In this document: one piece after another, positions 23,471 to 35,187 of the stretch
How the letters are laid out: the number at the start of each line of letters is the position of its first letter
Position numbering within the stretch: the stretch's first letter is position 1
Source: Odobenus rosmarus divergens
Lineage: Eukaryota; Chordata; Mammalia; Carnivora; Odobenidae
Assembly (NCBI RefSeq): GCF_000321225.1
Contig: NW_004451410.1
Location: forward strand, 826,265 to 890,264
Direction: 5' to 3'
Length of the DNA stretch: 64,000 bases
Notes under the pieces: model-generated
Told to the model about the DNA's origin: nothing
Database searches by the model: none
What the model saw: the letters and a program-made list of their open reading frames with translations, nothing else
Position numbers and translations under genes: made by a program

Positions 23471-25559
23471 TTTATTCTTTTATTTTTTATTTTTGCAATT
23501 AGGAATATCTTGTATGGTTCATGGGATTCCATTTATTTTTTTCATAGAAATAGGATTATTCTGGGGCAAGTATTAGGTCTGGTATTAAGCATTTAAAACT
23601 AACATTAGTTATCATTTGCTGTGGGATGATTTGTGTTTGGTTCCATTGACTAAACAGTATCAGAAAGGTTTGAATTTTGCCCCCCCCTTTGAAGAACACT
23701 TAAGTCTGAATTTTGAGATAACTATGCAGTGCTTCTTTTATTCTCTCTCATACTGTTCTTATTTTAAAGCCAAATGTAACAGTGGGCTGTTGGCTTTGTC
23801 TCATTCATCTGAGTGAATGAGTTGTGTTTGCAGAACATACAGACTCTTTTTTGCTTGAATACAGCATTTATGATTTATGGCCAACATATATATAGCCCTG
23901 ATTTTCTATTCAGAATGATCCTTATTGTCTTTGTGTACTAACTCAGTGCAGAAGCACTTGTCTGTTTTGAGCTAAACCAGACCTCTTGTAAAAAGAATCA
24001 AATTATTTCATCATGTTGAAAATGAAAAGCTATAATTACTTGTAATTAGACTTCAGAATTTTTGAAAATTGAGGAATTCTTTTCCAGAGGTTTAAGATCA
24101 CTCCAAATCAGTGCCTTTGGAAAATAGGAAATAATTTTCTGTTCAGTTTGAAATTGATTTAATTTATGCCTTTGACAGCTATTTTGCTTTGATATTTTTG
24201 TAGTGGAAATCATAGAACTGTGGTGATTGGTGCCATAACGTTTTGTGATATCATATACTAGTTTGTTCAAAACTTGGTCTCCTGCTTTTAACAAGTTTCT
24301 GTAAAGTCTGGATTATAAAAGATGCTAAGTAATTATTTTTGAGCCCCATAGATTAATAGTACATGAGTTTTGCAGATTTTTTTCACAGGTTTCTAAAGTT
24401 TCCAAAAGGAGAATTGAGGACTGTTTTTTTCCAGAGTAACAGGTTTTTTTTCCTTAAGATATTGGGAAATTTATATATACTTCTGTAATTTGTTTAAAAA
24501 GAGCTTTAAGATAAAAGCATTTTTTCTCAGTATATTTAGTTTCTGCGGTTAAATTTCAAAAGTTAAATATAAAAACTTTTTACTAATCTTTAATTCTTAT
24601 GTTTCTAAAAAGATGAATACCTACTATTTTATATTAAAATACTCTGGATAAATTTTACTTATTTCATATCTACTGTTCAGTATTACCAAACAACCGAGTA
24701 GCTTTCAATTTTTGGAACAGTTCAGCAGGGAAAAAATTTTGTTCTTCAGAGAGTTTTCTTGAGAATCTGCATATTATAAACTTGAGTACTTTTTTGTGTA
24801 AATGGCATCATTTTTGCATAATGATTTGGAAAACAACAACTTACTTGACTGGGCCAAGTTTAATCATAGTTCATGGAAACTGGACAGGAACTAAGTTTAC
24901 CAGAAGCTTCTGTGCTTTGTAAAGGTGGCTTGTTTAATGAGTTAACTTAAAGTGAATTCTAACTTTTATTATCTAACAATTTTACCTTTGGAATCTTCCT
25001 AAGAAATCTCCCACCAATGTATCAGAACTCAGCAGATAGTGTCCCTTCTTGTGATAGTTATGGCCTTTGGAGCATGTGTGCTGGACTATAAATATGTGTT
25101 TCCTTGGCCAGTTCATTTAATTGGAATTTTGCAAAAAATGATCACATTAAACATACTCATTGTTTTCTTTTTTAGGGGGGGTTAAATGTAAAGACAATAT
25201 GGCACTGATCATATACTTTTCACTGTAAAAATAACTTTAAACTTTCATAGCTATAGAATTTTTTGTTAGCTGTTTTTTTTTTCTTCAGTGGTATTTATAA
25301 TAGAAGTCACAGTTGTAATGGTAGCAGAGAGATTATTATTGCTTTTATAATTGTCTATTGCCTTTTTTTAAGGAATGTACAGTATAACGTATTCTGATAT
25401 CAAGGCTTTAGTAAGAGCAATTCAGAATTGATGTCTTAATACATGGGTACTAAAACACCCATAGGAAGACATGTGATGAGCTCTATGTTCAAAATATATT
25501 CAGAATCCAGCTGTCCCCCCTCTGTGGTGGCGGTGGCATTCCCTGGCTGCAGTGCTCCT

Positions 25560-26150
25560 GATCTCCTCGATTACTGTGATAGTCCTCGGTAGGTCTCCCA
25601 CTTCTGCTGCTGACCCTCTGTGGTCTGTTCTCTGCTCTGTAGCCATTTTGATCCTTTGACAACATACTTAAGTCATGTCACTGCTCTGCTTAGCACCTTT
25701 TCCCTCCGAGTAACAGCTGGTCCCACAGTGTTCTGCAGGGCCTTCATGATCTTGAACCCCGTGTCTCTCGGGCCATACCTCCTCTTGCACACCACCTGGC
25801 TCACTCTGCTCCTTGCCACACTGGCTTCTTTTTTGTCTTGAATATGCAGAGCTAAGTATTTGAGCCCTACTGGTGACACGGACTCATGGACCTGTTTCGC
25901 GGACACCTTTACTCTTCTGAGACCATCCCCAAAAGCTACTTTCTCAGTAACCTCCTCTGCTTACCCTGTTTACTACCTCATCTTACTTCAGCTTGGTGCT
26001 CCTGGTTTTCCTTCTGTACTATTCCTCGGTTTAGTACTGATCATTATTTTAATTTACTCCATAATTTATTTGTACTATTTGTTTTTTGTTGTTTTGTCAT
26101 CTAACTTCCCTTAGGGCAAGGATCCTTGGGTTTTGTTTATTTGGGTGGTT
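25560..26150 (-). mobile_element. LINE L2 3' half, antisense
   Basis: Read on +, CATTTTGATCCTTTGACAAC, AAGTCATGTCACTGCTCTGC, GGGCCTTCATGATCTTGAAC, CACACTGGCTTCTTTTTTGT and CTTCCCTTAGGGCAAGGATC follow antisense L2 order over about 590 bases. Three reading frames of 72-84 codons here are chance frames in a reversed LINE. Confidence 0.8.
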
Positions 26151-26458
26151 TCCAAAATTATTTTGAAAGGTGCATTGTGAGTAATAGGCCCTTATATGTA
26201 AAAATCCATGTTACTTTTTTCTGCCAAGTGGGTCATGTATAGATAACCGACGTAATACAGACAAACAGGCCAGCCTTCCAAGTACTGTGCCTGCTCTTAG
26301 TCTTCCCTTTCTTCCTTGAATTCTGACTTCTTCTAGAACGCTAACTTTGGTTCTTCTTTTACTTCTACATTCCTAAACTTTCTGGGGAATCTGGGTACAG
26401 AATTCTCTCCCTTAATATTCTTTGGTCTTCTCTGAGTTAATATATAAACCAAATCCAG

Positions 26459-26664
26459 GGGTGTCTGAGTGGCTCAGTCATTGGGTGTCTGCTTTCGGCT
26501 TAGGTAATGATCCCAGGGTCCTGGGATCAAGCCCCGCGTTGGGCTCCCTGCTCAGTGGGAAGCCTGCTTCTCCCTCTCACACTCCCCCTGCTTGTGTTCC
26601 CTCTTTCAGTGTCTCTCTGTCAAATAAATAAATAAAATCTTAAAACAACAACAACAACAACAAA
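26459..26664 (+). mobile_element. CanSINE, sense, with 8-bp TSD
   Basis: AAATCCAG flanks at 26451-26458 and 26665-26672. The head GGGTGTCTGAGTGGCTCAGT is tRNA-derived. The body ends with CCCCCTGCTTGTGTTCCCTC, TCTCTGTCAAATAAATAAAT and an (AAC)n tail. The CCCCTGCTTGTGTTCCCTC tract is typical of arctoid CanSINEs. Confidence 0.95.
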
Positions 26665-26689
26665 AAATCCAGTATCCTATTCTCTCAAA

Positions 26690-27000
26690 TCTTTGTCTTC
26701 TCTGTTTCCCAGTTTATACCAACTCCCAGTAAGTGTGACCTGCTTACTCATGGCGGGAACTTTGTGAGCCCCTGTAACTCTGGTGCTCTTGGCCACCCAG
26801 CATGAGGTATGTTTACCCATGTTTTTGGTAAACTTTTCATCACATTGGCCTATATCCTTTGCTACTGCCCAAGGTCAGGTCTCTATGGTCCTTTCCTGGC
26901 CTGTTCTGTTTGCTTCCTCTTTTCCTTCTTTTTTTTCCCTGATCCAATCTGTCCACCATATTGTTGCAAGATGTAAAACCCATACCTAATTCTGTCTCCT
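26690..27000 (-). mobile_element. LINE L2 fragment, antisense (tentative)
   Basis: The end of this block, with GATCCAATCTGTCCACCATA and ACCCATACCTAATTCTGTCT, matches the antisense of the L2 region upstream of the 3' end. The earlier part is too diverged to place. The stretch 26230-26450 may belong to the same element, split by the CanSINE. Confidence 0.45.
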
Positions 27001-27294
27001 TTTTTATTGGAAAGTCTATCTTGGTTCTTCATAACTTGAGAAGTTAAAAAAATTGACATGGAATTAAGTCTGTGACATAGTCTGGCACTGACCCTTTACT
27101 AATGAGTGTAAACCCTTGTTAAAGATGCTCAGTGAGAAAAGAGTTCCCTGATAAATTAAGTTTGCAAAATGGTGGGTTAGAAGTTTTTTAACCCAAGACG
27201 TTTTAATGTTCTAATTTGTAATGCCAGTTGTTAAGAAAGTGATAATTATATATATTACATGTAGTATGTAAATGTGTAAAGTATTTCACTTAAA

Positions 27295-27450
27295 AAATAA
27301 TTATTGAGCACTGCTTAGGTGCCAGTACAGTTGTAAATGCTTAGGATACAATAGTGAATAAGTCAGATAAAATCATTGGCTCCCATGGAGTTTACAGTCT
27401 AGTGGGACATAGAGACAATGAGAAGGATGAAATGAAGACAGTAGTAACTG
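27295..27450 (+). mobile_element. LINE L2/L3-type fragment, sense
   Basis: ATTATTGAGCACTGCTTAGG, then GTGCCAG, GGATACAATAGTGAATAAG and CATGGAGTTTACAGTCTAGT match the common L2/L3 sense segment (ATTGAGCACCTACTATGTGCC...). Diverged. Confidence 0.7.
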
Positions 27451-28595
27451 TAGTGGTGGTGTGTGCTAAGGAAGAAGAACCTCAGGAGGAAGGGAGCGGG
27501 TTGGACGTGTTGGGCGCAAGGGTGTTTGGCTGTGCTAAGCCTACAGGCTTATGAGGGAAGGCTTTGTTGGAAGGGCCACGTAGGACTGAAGAGATTCATT
27601 GTATTACCCTTTAATAGTTTTGGAAATCAGGTAGAAATAGTGAGTTATATGTGTTTCTTTGCCTTATGAAAAATTACGGCATTATGTAAGGCATTAAACA
27701 GAAAGATAATTCAAGGTACTATTAAAGTAATATCTATATACGTCTCTTTGTAAATTAGTGCTAATGGTCAGTATAACTCAGACTATTTCAGATTTGGAAT
27801 TCTACTTGCATTCATTTATTACAAAGTCAATACTCAGTTTAAAAATTAAAAAAGATTAGTAATTATATAAGGTTTCAAAGAAAAGTACTAATGTTATGAC
27901 CCACCTAACATCATATGGTTTCAGAAATGTCATGAAAATGATTTTTTTACCTTATATTTATAGTGCATAGATAGCTTATTCTTCTTACCACTGTTAATTA
28001 ATACTTTTATAGTAATTATAGAATACTTTAAATATACATTATTCTTCTGAATTTAAAAGATCAGGCTTTTAAACAAATTAATTTAGAAGGATAATAGAAT
28101 TGACCTGGACTTTCATAAATTCTTTAATAAATTTTTTTAAAAGATTATCAGAAATAATCTTTTAGAAAACATTTGTTTCTCTGTGAATTCTACAAAATTC
28201 CACATGGCTTCTCAACCTCTTTACACTTCAAGTTTAGTTACACCCTTGGAGGTCATTATCTTACGTAAAGGGGTGATTGCTCTTGAAAATACATCTGTTA
28301 GAAGCTTTTTTTCTCAGTTATAGGTCCTGGAGCAGAATGTAATGCTCACTAGTCAAAATAACACACAACAAAGAAATGGCAAGTAGAGGTACCCCGTCAG
28401 ATATGGTGTGCACAGTTCAAAATATATTGCTGGCTCTGTTGAAATGGCGACCCACAAATGTAAATGGGAGCATTTCAGCTCTGAGGTAAATTTCTTATGG
28501 CTCAGTAGTAACCTTGATAATGAAGTGGGAAGCAGGTCAAAATGCGGTAAGAGTGAAAACAAGGAAAAGTTGGGGTGTGGTAAAATAGATGAGCT
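27451..28595. other. Unique AT-rich non-coding DNA
   Basis: No repeat recognised with confidence. A 110-codon minus frame at 28353-28685 overlaps the start of the next L1 and has no recognisable domain. Confidence 0.5.
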
Positions 28596-28599
28596 GTAT

Positions 28600-29720
28600 G
28601 CCATGGTGTGGATACACCAGTTCATGTATATATTCCTAAATTGAGGGATATATGGAGTTTTCCGGTGTTTGGAGATTATGAACAAAAGGGATAGAAATCT
28701 TTCACCGTAAATACCTGGGAATGGGATTGCAGGGTCCTATGGTGTGTGTTTAGTTTTATAAGAACCTGCTAAATGGTCTTCCAGGACGGCTTTGCCATGT
28801 TGCATTACCACTAGAATGTTGCTTCTATCCTTACTGGCACTTTGTATTGTTAGATTTTTTGTTTTAGCCAATCTATTAAGTTTCTGCATTTAGTATCTGA
28901 TTGTAGTTTTAATTTGTATTTCCTTCCTGACTAATTACATTGAGCATCTTTTCATGTGCTTATTTGCTATTAGTATTCTTCTTTGGTGAAGTGTTAAATC
29001 TTTTGCCCAATTTTACTAATTTGGGTTATTTTCTTATTGAATTTTGAGACTATATATTTTGGGTAAAAGACACTTATCAGATACCTGCTTTGCAGACATT
29101 TTGTGGCTTGTGTTTTCATTCTCTTACCAGTTTTATTTGAGCAGCAGAAATTCTTAATTTGATGAAATCCAATTGATCCGTATTTTCTTTTATGGTTTGT
29201 ACTTTTAACATTGTGTCTAAAAACTCACTGCCAAACCTGAGGTCATGCAGATTTTCTTCTATTTTTTTAATAGAAAGTTTTTATAGAAGTTTTAGGTTTT
29301 AACATTAAGATCCATGATCTGTTTTGAGTTAATTTTTTTTTAATATTGTGTGAAGTATGGATTTCATTTTTTTTTGCATGAGTTTATTCAGTTATTTTTT
29401 GCATTGAGTCTGTTGAACACTGGAGAGAATTGACATCTTCACATTATTGAATCTTCCCATCTATGAATGCATTCTATCTTCATATTTATTTAGGCCTTTC
29501 ATTTTTTTATCAGTGTTTTGTGGTTTGCAGAATACTGATCTTACATGTGCTTTGTTAGCTTTATATAGAAGTATTTTGTTTTTCTTGGTCCTACAGTAAA
29601 TGATACTTTAAAACAGTTTTAATTTTCACTAGTTAATTGCTGCTTTATAGAAATGTGTCATGTGACCGGTGTCCTATGATGTATTATTAGTTCTGGTAGT
29701 CTTTTGTAAAGTCTATTGTA
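28600..29720 (-). mobile_element. L1M-type LINE, 3' region, antisense
   Basis: Read on +, GGGAATGGGATTGCAGGGTC, GAGCATCTTTTCATGTGCTT, TTCTTCTTTGGTGAAGTGTT, GAAATCCAATTGATCC and CTTCCCATCTATGAATGCAT follow antisense L1 3'-UTR to ORF2 order for about 1.1 kb. Many indels and stops; inactive. Confidence 0.85.
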
Positions 29721-29784
29721 CCAACATTTGATAGTATCTTGTTACCTTTGTTACTTTGCCAAGAGTCACCGGAGTGTCATCTCA

Positions 29785-29915
29785 TCCCCTTGCACTGTGG
29801 ATGCAGTCACTGAGAGTCAGAGGGGAAAAGTGATTGCTTACAGTTTTTGACTAGTTAGTGGCGATGTGAAGGAACAGTCCAAATCTCTTGACTCTGCTAC
29901 TAATGCTTTATACAC
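29785..29915 (-). mobile_element. MIR SINE relic, antisense (tentative)
   Basis: The order GTCACTGAGAGTCAGAGGGG, AAAGTGATTGCTTACAG, GACTAGTTAGTGGCG and CTCTTGACTCTGCTACTAAT fits antisense MIR. Diverged. Confidence 0.55.
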
Positions 29916-29919
29916 TCAA

Positions 29920-31140
29920 CATTTTGTGTGTGTCTGCTGGGGATTGTAGTGTGAATTTTACTAATTTCTAAGCAGTGTTGTCATTTAATCAAGTCACATG
30001 GATTGTCATTTACAGGGTGATTTGAGAGAATCGAAAGCTTCCGCCTCAGGATTTCCTTTCTGCTGGCTTGCCTCAGGAGCTGAAGTTGCCTATGTCAAAA
30101 GGAAAATGTCTTACAAAGGAAGCATAAATCATTATGTTGTTCTGACCTTAATATTCTTTAGTTTTTCAGAGATGTGGTATTTGTAGGTTGTGATGGCAGA
30201 TAACAGCTGGGGGCTTGAGAGATAGGGCAGGACGGGTTCAGGCGTAAGTGGGCCCAGGTGGGATGCTGCCATGGTGGGAACCTCATCCAGATGTCATCCT
30301 GAGGACACGGGGCACCAAGCTGTGAGAGCAGGATAGTGAAATGTAGAGATAGGCACCAAAAGGACATACCGTGAAAAACCTAACCTGGCTTCGTGATATT
30401 TTTGCCTAGTTTACCTCTGAAAAACAAGCTGTGTGATTGTCAAACACTTGTAATGAATCTTGGATCAATATTTCTCAATAGAAATACTAGTTAATTATGC
30501 TAAGATTAAAAAAAAAGGTTCCCCTGTGTATAATGGCATAAATAGATAAATAGTTTCCTTGTTAAATGATGTTCCCTGCCTTCTTTCAGAGAAATTTTAG
30601 ATACCATAGACCCTTACTAGAGGACTCCTGGGTAAACAATTCTTATTACAAAGAAACATAGGTATAACAAACAAGGTTAGAAAAATGTAATTAACTCTGT
30701 GATATCTTGAGATCTTAAGGAAAATAATATTAAAACAATCAACACTACTCACCTCATTAGAATTAAAAGATAAAACAATTTAGGAGAATGTTATCCAACA
30801 TGAACAGTTTTATTTAGTGTTCATGATTTTGCCAAGAAATTTAAAACATGGCTTTTTAGCCATTAGGACATTTGATTATATATTATGATTTTGAAAATCA
30901 GAAAGAATGTTAGGGAAAGTATCTATACCTCTGAAATTTGAAGTATTTGTAATTTTTTTTTTGCTAGTAGATGAAATGTAACATAGTACATTTGTAGAAC
31001 AAAATGTCTTCCCTGTTTTGGACTATTATCCCATTTATTTTGGCTAGCACTTCATTAATATTTTGCTACTGCCAAGCGATTGATTTAGGGCAGGTTGGTA
31101 GTTATTTATTTACTTTGATCATCCAATCACATTTTGACCT
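29920..31140. other. Unique non-coding DNA
   Basis: No repeat or exon recognised. The section 30190-30350 is GC-richer and may be an old L2 remnant. Confidence 0.45.
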
Positions 31141-31156
31141 ATTTTGATTTTTATTT

Positions 31157-31401
31157 ATTTTTAATTATTATTTTAAGATTTTATTTGACAGAGAGAAAGA
31201 AAGAAAGAGGGAGGGAGAGAGCATGTGTGCAGAGAGGCGCAGAGGGGCAGGGAGATGGAAAAGAGAGACTCTCAAGCAGACTCCACACTGACTGTGGAGC
31301 CTGACTCAGGGCTCAATCTCACAACCCTGAAATCATGACCTGAGCTGAAACCAAGGGTTGGACGCTTAACTGACTGAGCCTGAGCCACCCCGGTGCTCCC
31401 A
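31157..31401 (-). mobile_element. CanSINE, antisense, with about 16-bp TSD
   Basis: TSDs are ATTTTGATTTTTATTT at 31141-31156 and ATTTTGATTTTGATTT at 31402-31417, with one mismatch. The body has a GA-rich tract and ATCTCACAACCCTGAAATCA. The head contains a local duplication, GACTGAGCCTGAGCCACCCC. Confidence 0.93.
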
Positions 31402-32092
31402 ATTTTGATTTTGATTTGGATCAGACTCTTGGTTTTTGGTTAGAGCTGTTTTAGTTTATTATTATATGTTAAGGAGAAATCTTTTAATTAAAAATTATAT
31501 TTGTACTAAAAACTATTTGTACCTGTTCATCTTTTAGATACTTAAAACCAAGTTTTAAAACCAATATTAACACCTCTTTCCACACTGGCTATTTCAGGAT
31601 CAAAAGCTGAACTTTTTAATTAAAATTTTAAAAGGTGTTTTTTTTTTTTAAACTTTATTTTACCATTGATATAGTCAATATTTAGTCTTTTATAAGCAGT
31701 TATTCTTTATGCTGTTATAGATCTTTGTTTTATTATAGCTGAATACTTTTATTTTCATAGCACCTCATAGTTTCTGATTGCTGTAGCCAAACATTTTTGC
31801 CAATTTTTTGAGCTTTTCAAATAATCAGCTTTTGTGTTTTATTGCCTTTGTTCATTTTAAATTTCATTGATTTCTACTCTTTTTTTTTTTTAATTTCTTC
31901 CATCTTAGGTTTAGGTTTGCTGTTCTTTTTCTCTAGAGTCTTAGGACAGAATTCCGAATTGATTGTAGACTTTTTTTTTTTTTTTTTTTTACTTATGAGA
32001 ATGTAAAGGTACAAAATTCCTTATAAGCCCTGCTTTACTGGCATTTCAAATTTTTTCTTGCTGTTTTATGTGTTGTAATTTTTGATCGAATT

Positions 32093-33360
32093 TTTGACAT
32101 CATCTATAGACTGATAAAGACTGAAGTAAATAATACTTATACCTAGAAATGGGTGCATCTTTTTTTTTAGTCAGGGTGTTTGGGGGCTCTCTTCAGCCTA
32201 CTCGGGAGTTGAACTCTGTTGGGATTTACTCTTGGTATTGTTACCTCTGTGGACCACACTCATTACGTTCCTCTTATTGATGGCCTGTCCTTGCCTGGGG
32301 CTTAGAGTGGGAGTTAAATTCTAGAGGTTTTTCTCAGTGTTCATGGTCCACCCTCAGCCTTTGGCAGATGCCACATGCCTGTGTCTCAGAGGGGGTCTCC
32401 CTCCATGCTCCTGCCCTTCCCCCTGGGTCTGGGGGCTGTTGGGGTGGCTGTGCTAGGCTCATAGTTGAAGTAGGGCAGCTCTCTGTTGTGTGGATCCTAC
32501 TTTAGTCTCAGGAAGGCCTGGACTGCCTGATCCTCATGGGTGGCGCTTCCTCATAGTCCTTGCCTCTTCTCCTCATGGCAGTTAAACTTGTCTTTGTGTC
32601 TTTCTTGGTCTTGTTGGGAGTTTTCTGCTTCTTCCTCCAGCGGGAGCCACATTCCAAAGTAGGGGGTGATTTCGTCTCCCCTTCCCCAGTAGTAGAGAGT
32701 CTTTTCCTGTGTTCTGGAAGTAAGAGGGTTTTGTCTCTCTCCCCCAGGGGCAGTGGATATGGCTTCTTCTCCTTCCCAGAAGCAGTGTGTCTTTGCCTTT
32801 GCTCTGGGATCACAGTGTTTGCTGCCACTGCCTAGCTTGTTGAGGCTTTTGTTTGATGGGAGACAAATGCCTAGTGAAGCCGACTGGGACATGTTCAGTG
32901 CCTGTTCTTCAGCAGCTGCTGATCATTCTGCACACGCCTGCTCCACCCACTAGGGTTCTCTTTAGTCTCTTGACTTCCCTCAGTCTTTCTCATCAGCACC
33001 AGTAGGGGTCTGATAAAATAGTTTGTAATGGAGTGTTGTGTACTCTGGTGTCTGGGCCTGTAACCATTCCAAACTTATACACTAGCTCACTCTTGGCCTT
33101 CCAATACTTTATTAAAATTTTGGCTGATTTTTTTTTTTCTGTGCACTTGTGTAGTGGCTGCCCCTTCCAATGCCCAAGGTGAGGTGTGCATGCATTCCTT
33201 CTCCACTTAGAGGGCCTTGTCCTCATTTGGTTGCATTCTGACCTCAGCTTTCTGATTGACTCAGGGAACAGTTACAGTTTTATGGGTTATCGGACTTTGC
33301 CCATTGTTAGCACGAGACCAGTGCAGCTTTCTGCGTCTGAATCTGCATACATAATAAGTT
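32093..33360. mobile_element. Unidentified 1.27-kb insert inside the L1
   Basis: L1 sequence stops near TATGTGTTGTAATTTTT and resumes in register near TTCATTATTATTTAATTC, so about 1.27 kb of foreign DNA separates blocks that adjoin in L1. The insert is GC-richer than its host and I do not recognise its family. Two overlapping minus frames (106 and 113 codons, 32508-32892) are charged and low in complexity with an approximate 11-residue rhythm, reflecting a degenerate ~33-base periodicity at about 32620-32800. No TSD or terminal repeat could be read. It could be an LTR, an L1 5' UTR fragment or another transposon. Confidence 0.5.
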
Positions 33361-34043
33361 CCGTTTTCATTATTATTTAATTCAAAATATTTTTCAATTT
33401 TCCTTATGATTTTTCTCTTTCTTTCCTAGATTATTTAGATGCATGTTTAATATTTGTGGATACTTTAATTCCACTGTGAGAGCATATTCTGTATGATTGA
33501 ATCCTTTTGAATTTATGGAGAATTGCTTTATGGCCCATCACGATTGATTTTGGTAAATGTTCAACGTTTGGTTGAAAAGAATTCCATTTTGCTGTTGCCA
33601 GGTGCAGTATTCTGTAAATTGGGTCAAGTTGGTGAATAGTGTTATCTTCTCTATTCTTGCTTGGTCTGTCACTGAGAGTAAGTAAAGTGTTAAAGTCTCA
33701 AACTATCATTGTGGGCTTTTGTGTAACTACCTTGAATTCTGTCACATTTTGCAGCCTGTATTTAGAAGCTCTGTTACTAGGTGCATCTACCTTTAGGATT
33801 GTTATATTTTCTTGTTGAAGTGATTGATGTCTTTGAAATGATCTTTCTTGTGTTAGTACTCTTGTCTTGAAGTATTTTTGTTTTTCTTTCTATTAATGCA
33901 GCCACTCCAGTTGTCTTGTGCTTATTGTTAGCATGGTGTGTATTTCTAAATCCTTTTGCTTTCACCTGATTTGCATTTATCTATTTAATGTCCTGTTGTA
34001 TTATAGTTGGGTCTTGCATTTTTGTCCTGAGAATATCTTTCTT

Positions 34044-34243
34044 TTTTTTTTTTTTAAGATTTTTTTATTTATTTATTTGAGAGAGAGAATGAGAGATAGA
34101 GAGCACGAGAGGGAAGAGGGTCAGAGGGAGAAGCAGACTCCCTGCTGAGCAGGGAGCCCGATGTGGGACTCGATCCTGGGACCCCAGGATCATGACCTGA
34201 GCCGAAGGCAGTCGCTTAACCAACTGAGCCACCCAGGCGCCCC
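34044..34243 (-). mobile_element. Young CanSINE, antisense, with 16-bp TSD
   Basis: The perfect TSD TGAGAATATCTTTCTT occurs at 34028-34043 and 34244-34259. The body is close to consensus: GAGAATGAGAGATAGAGAGC, GAGGGTCAGAGGGAGAAGCA, head CAACTGAGCCACCCAGGCGC. It is nearly identical to the copy at 36440-36638. This subfamily resembles one I associate with pinnipeds. Confidence 0.97.
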
Positions 34244-34949
34244 TGAGAATATCTTTCTTGACTAAAATCTGCCATCTTGTTCTTTCTTTGTCTCATACAT
34301 TTCTTTGCTCCTTTTTCCTGCTTTTATCTTTTGTTGGATTGAGTATGTTTTAGGGGTCAGTTTGATTTCCACTGTTGGCTTTTTGGCTAAATCATTTTGC
34401 TCTGTTATTTTAGTGATAGCTCCGGAGTTTACACTGTGGATCTTTAAATTCAAATAATAATACAATACGTAATGTAAAGTGGAAGGACCTTATACTAGCA
34501 TGTTTTTATTCAGTTTACCTTTTTTTGCTATTATTGACATTTAATTTTTATATATCTTAAAAATGCCACAAAACCTTGCAAGTAATTTTCATTTAAATAA
34601 ATGAGATATTGAAATAAAATCTATTATATGTACCCATATTTATAATTTCTGGTGCTTTTCATTCCTTTGTTTAAATCTACAATTCCAACCTGTATAATTT
34701 TCTTTCTTCCAGAATTTCCTTTTTTTTATGGTATATGTTCGCAGGTGATTAATTTTTGCAGCTTGTTTGTCTGACAATCATTATTTTGTCTTTATTTTTG
34801 AAGAAAGATTTTATTAGATATAGAATTGCGAGTTTTTATTTTCTTCAAATGCATTCTGTCATTATCTTCTGTTCTCTGTTATATCTGATGAAAAATCCTT
34901 TTGTTCCTCTAGGTATAGATCATTATTTTTTCACTTTGAACATTTTCTT

Positions 34950-35187
34950 AAATTGTTTTGAAATTTTATATTTATTTATTTATTTATTTATTTATTGAGA
35001 GAGAGGAGAGAGAACAAGCACGTGTGAGCAAGGGGAGGGGCTGAGGAAGAGGGAGAGAACGAAACCCCAGTAGACTCTGTGCTTGGCGCAGGGCCTGACA
35101 CAGGGCTTGATCTCACGGCCCTGAGATCATGACCTGAGCTGAAATCAAGAGTGGGATGATTAACCTACTGAGCCCCCAGGCACCCCT
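34950..35187 (-). mobile_element. CanSINE, antisense, with 11-bp TSD
   Basis: AACATTTTCTT flanks at 34939-34949 and 35188-35198. The tail is an expanded (TTTA)n. The body is diverged, with GATCTCACGGCCCTGAGATC and head CCTACTGAGCCCCCAGGCAC. Older than the copy 0.7 kb upstream. Confidence 0.93.

Larger units (their letters stand above)
20770..25555. other. Mostly unique AT-rich non-coding DNA
   Basis: There is a weak L2-like sense patch at about 21460-21620 (GACACTGGACACAGATGTGA, TTGTGGAGTTTACATACAGA). Otherwise no repeat family is recognised. Many short A/T homopolymers occur. No coding exon could be supported. Confidence 0.5.

Noticed and set aside
32508..32892. Overlapping 106- and 113-codon charged minus-strand frames
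   Set aside because: Two overlapping frames are both low in complexity because of the underlying ~33-base rhythm. No domain is recognisable and there is no evidence of transcription; kept only as part of the unidentified insert.
32985..33010. Second CTCF-like match (CACCAGTAGGGGTC)
   Set aside because: Key core positions mismatch and there is no upstream module or CpG-rich context.
33780..34260. Short L1 antisense frames as possible antisense L1 proteins
   Set aside because: They are 60-76 codons, broken by indels and by a CanSINE, and no known antisense L1 product is recognisable.
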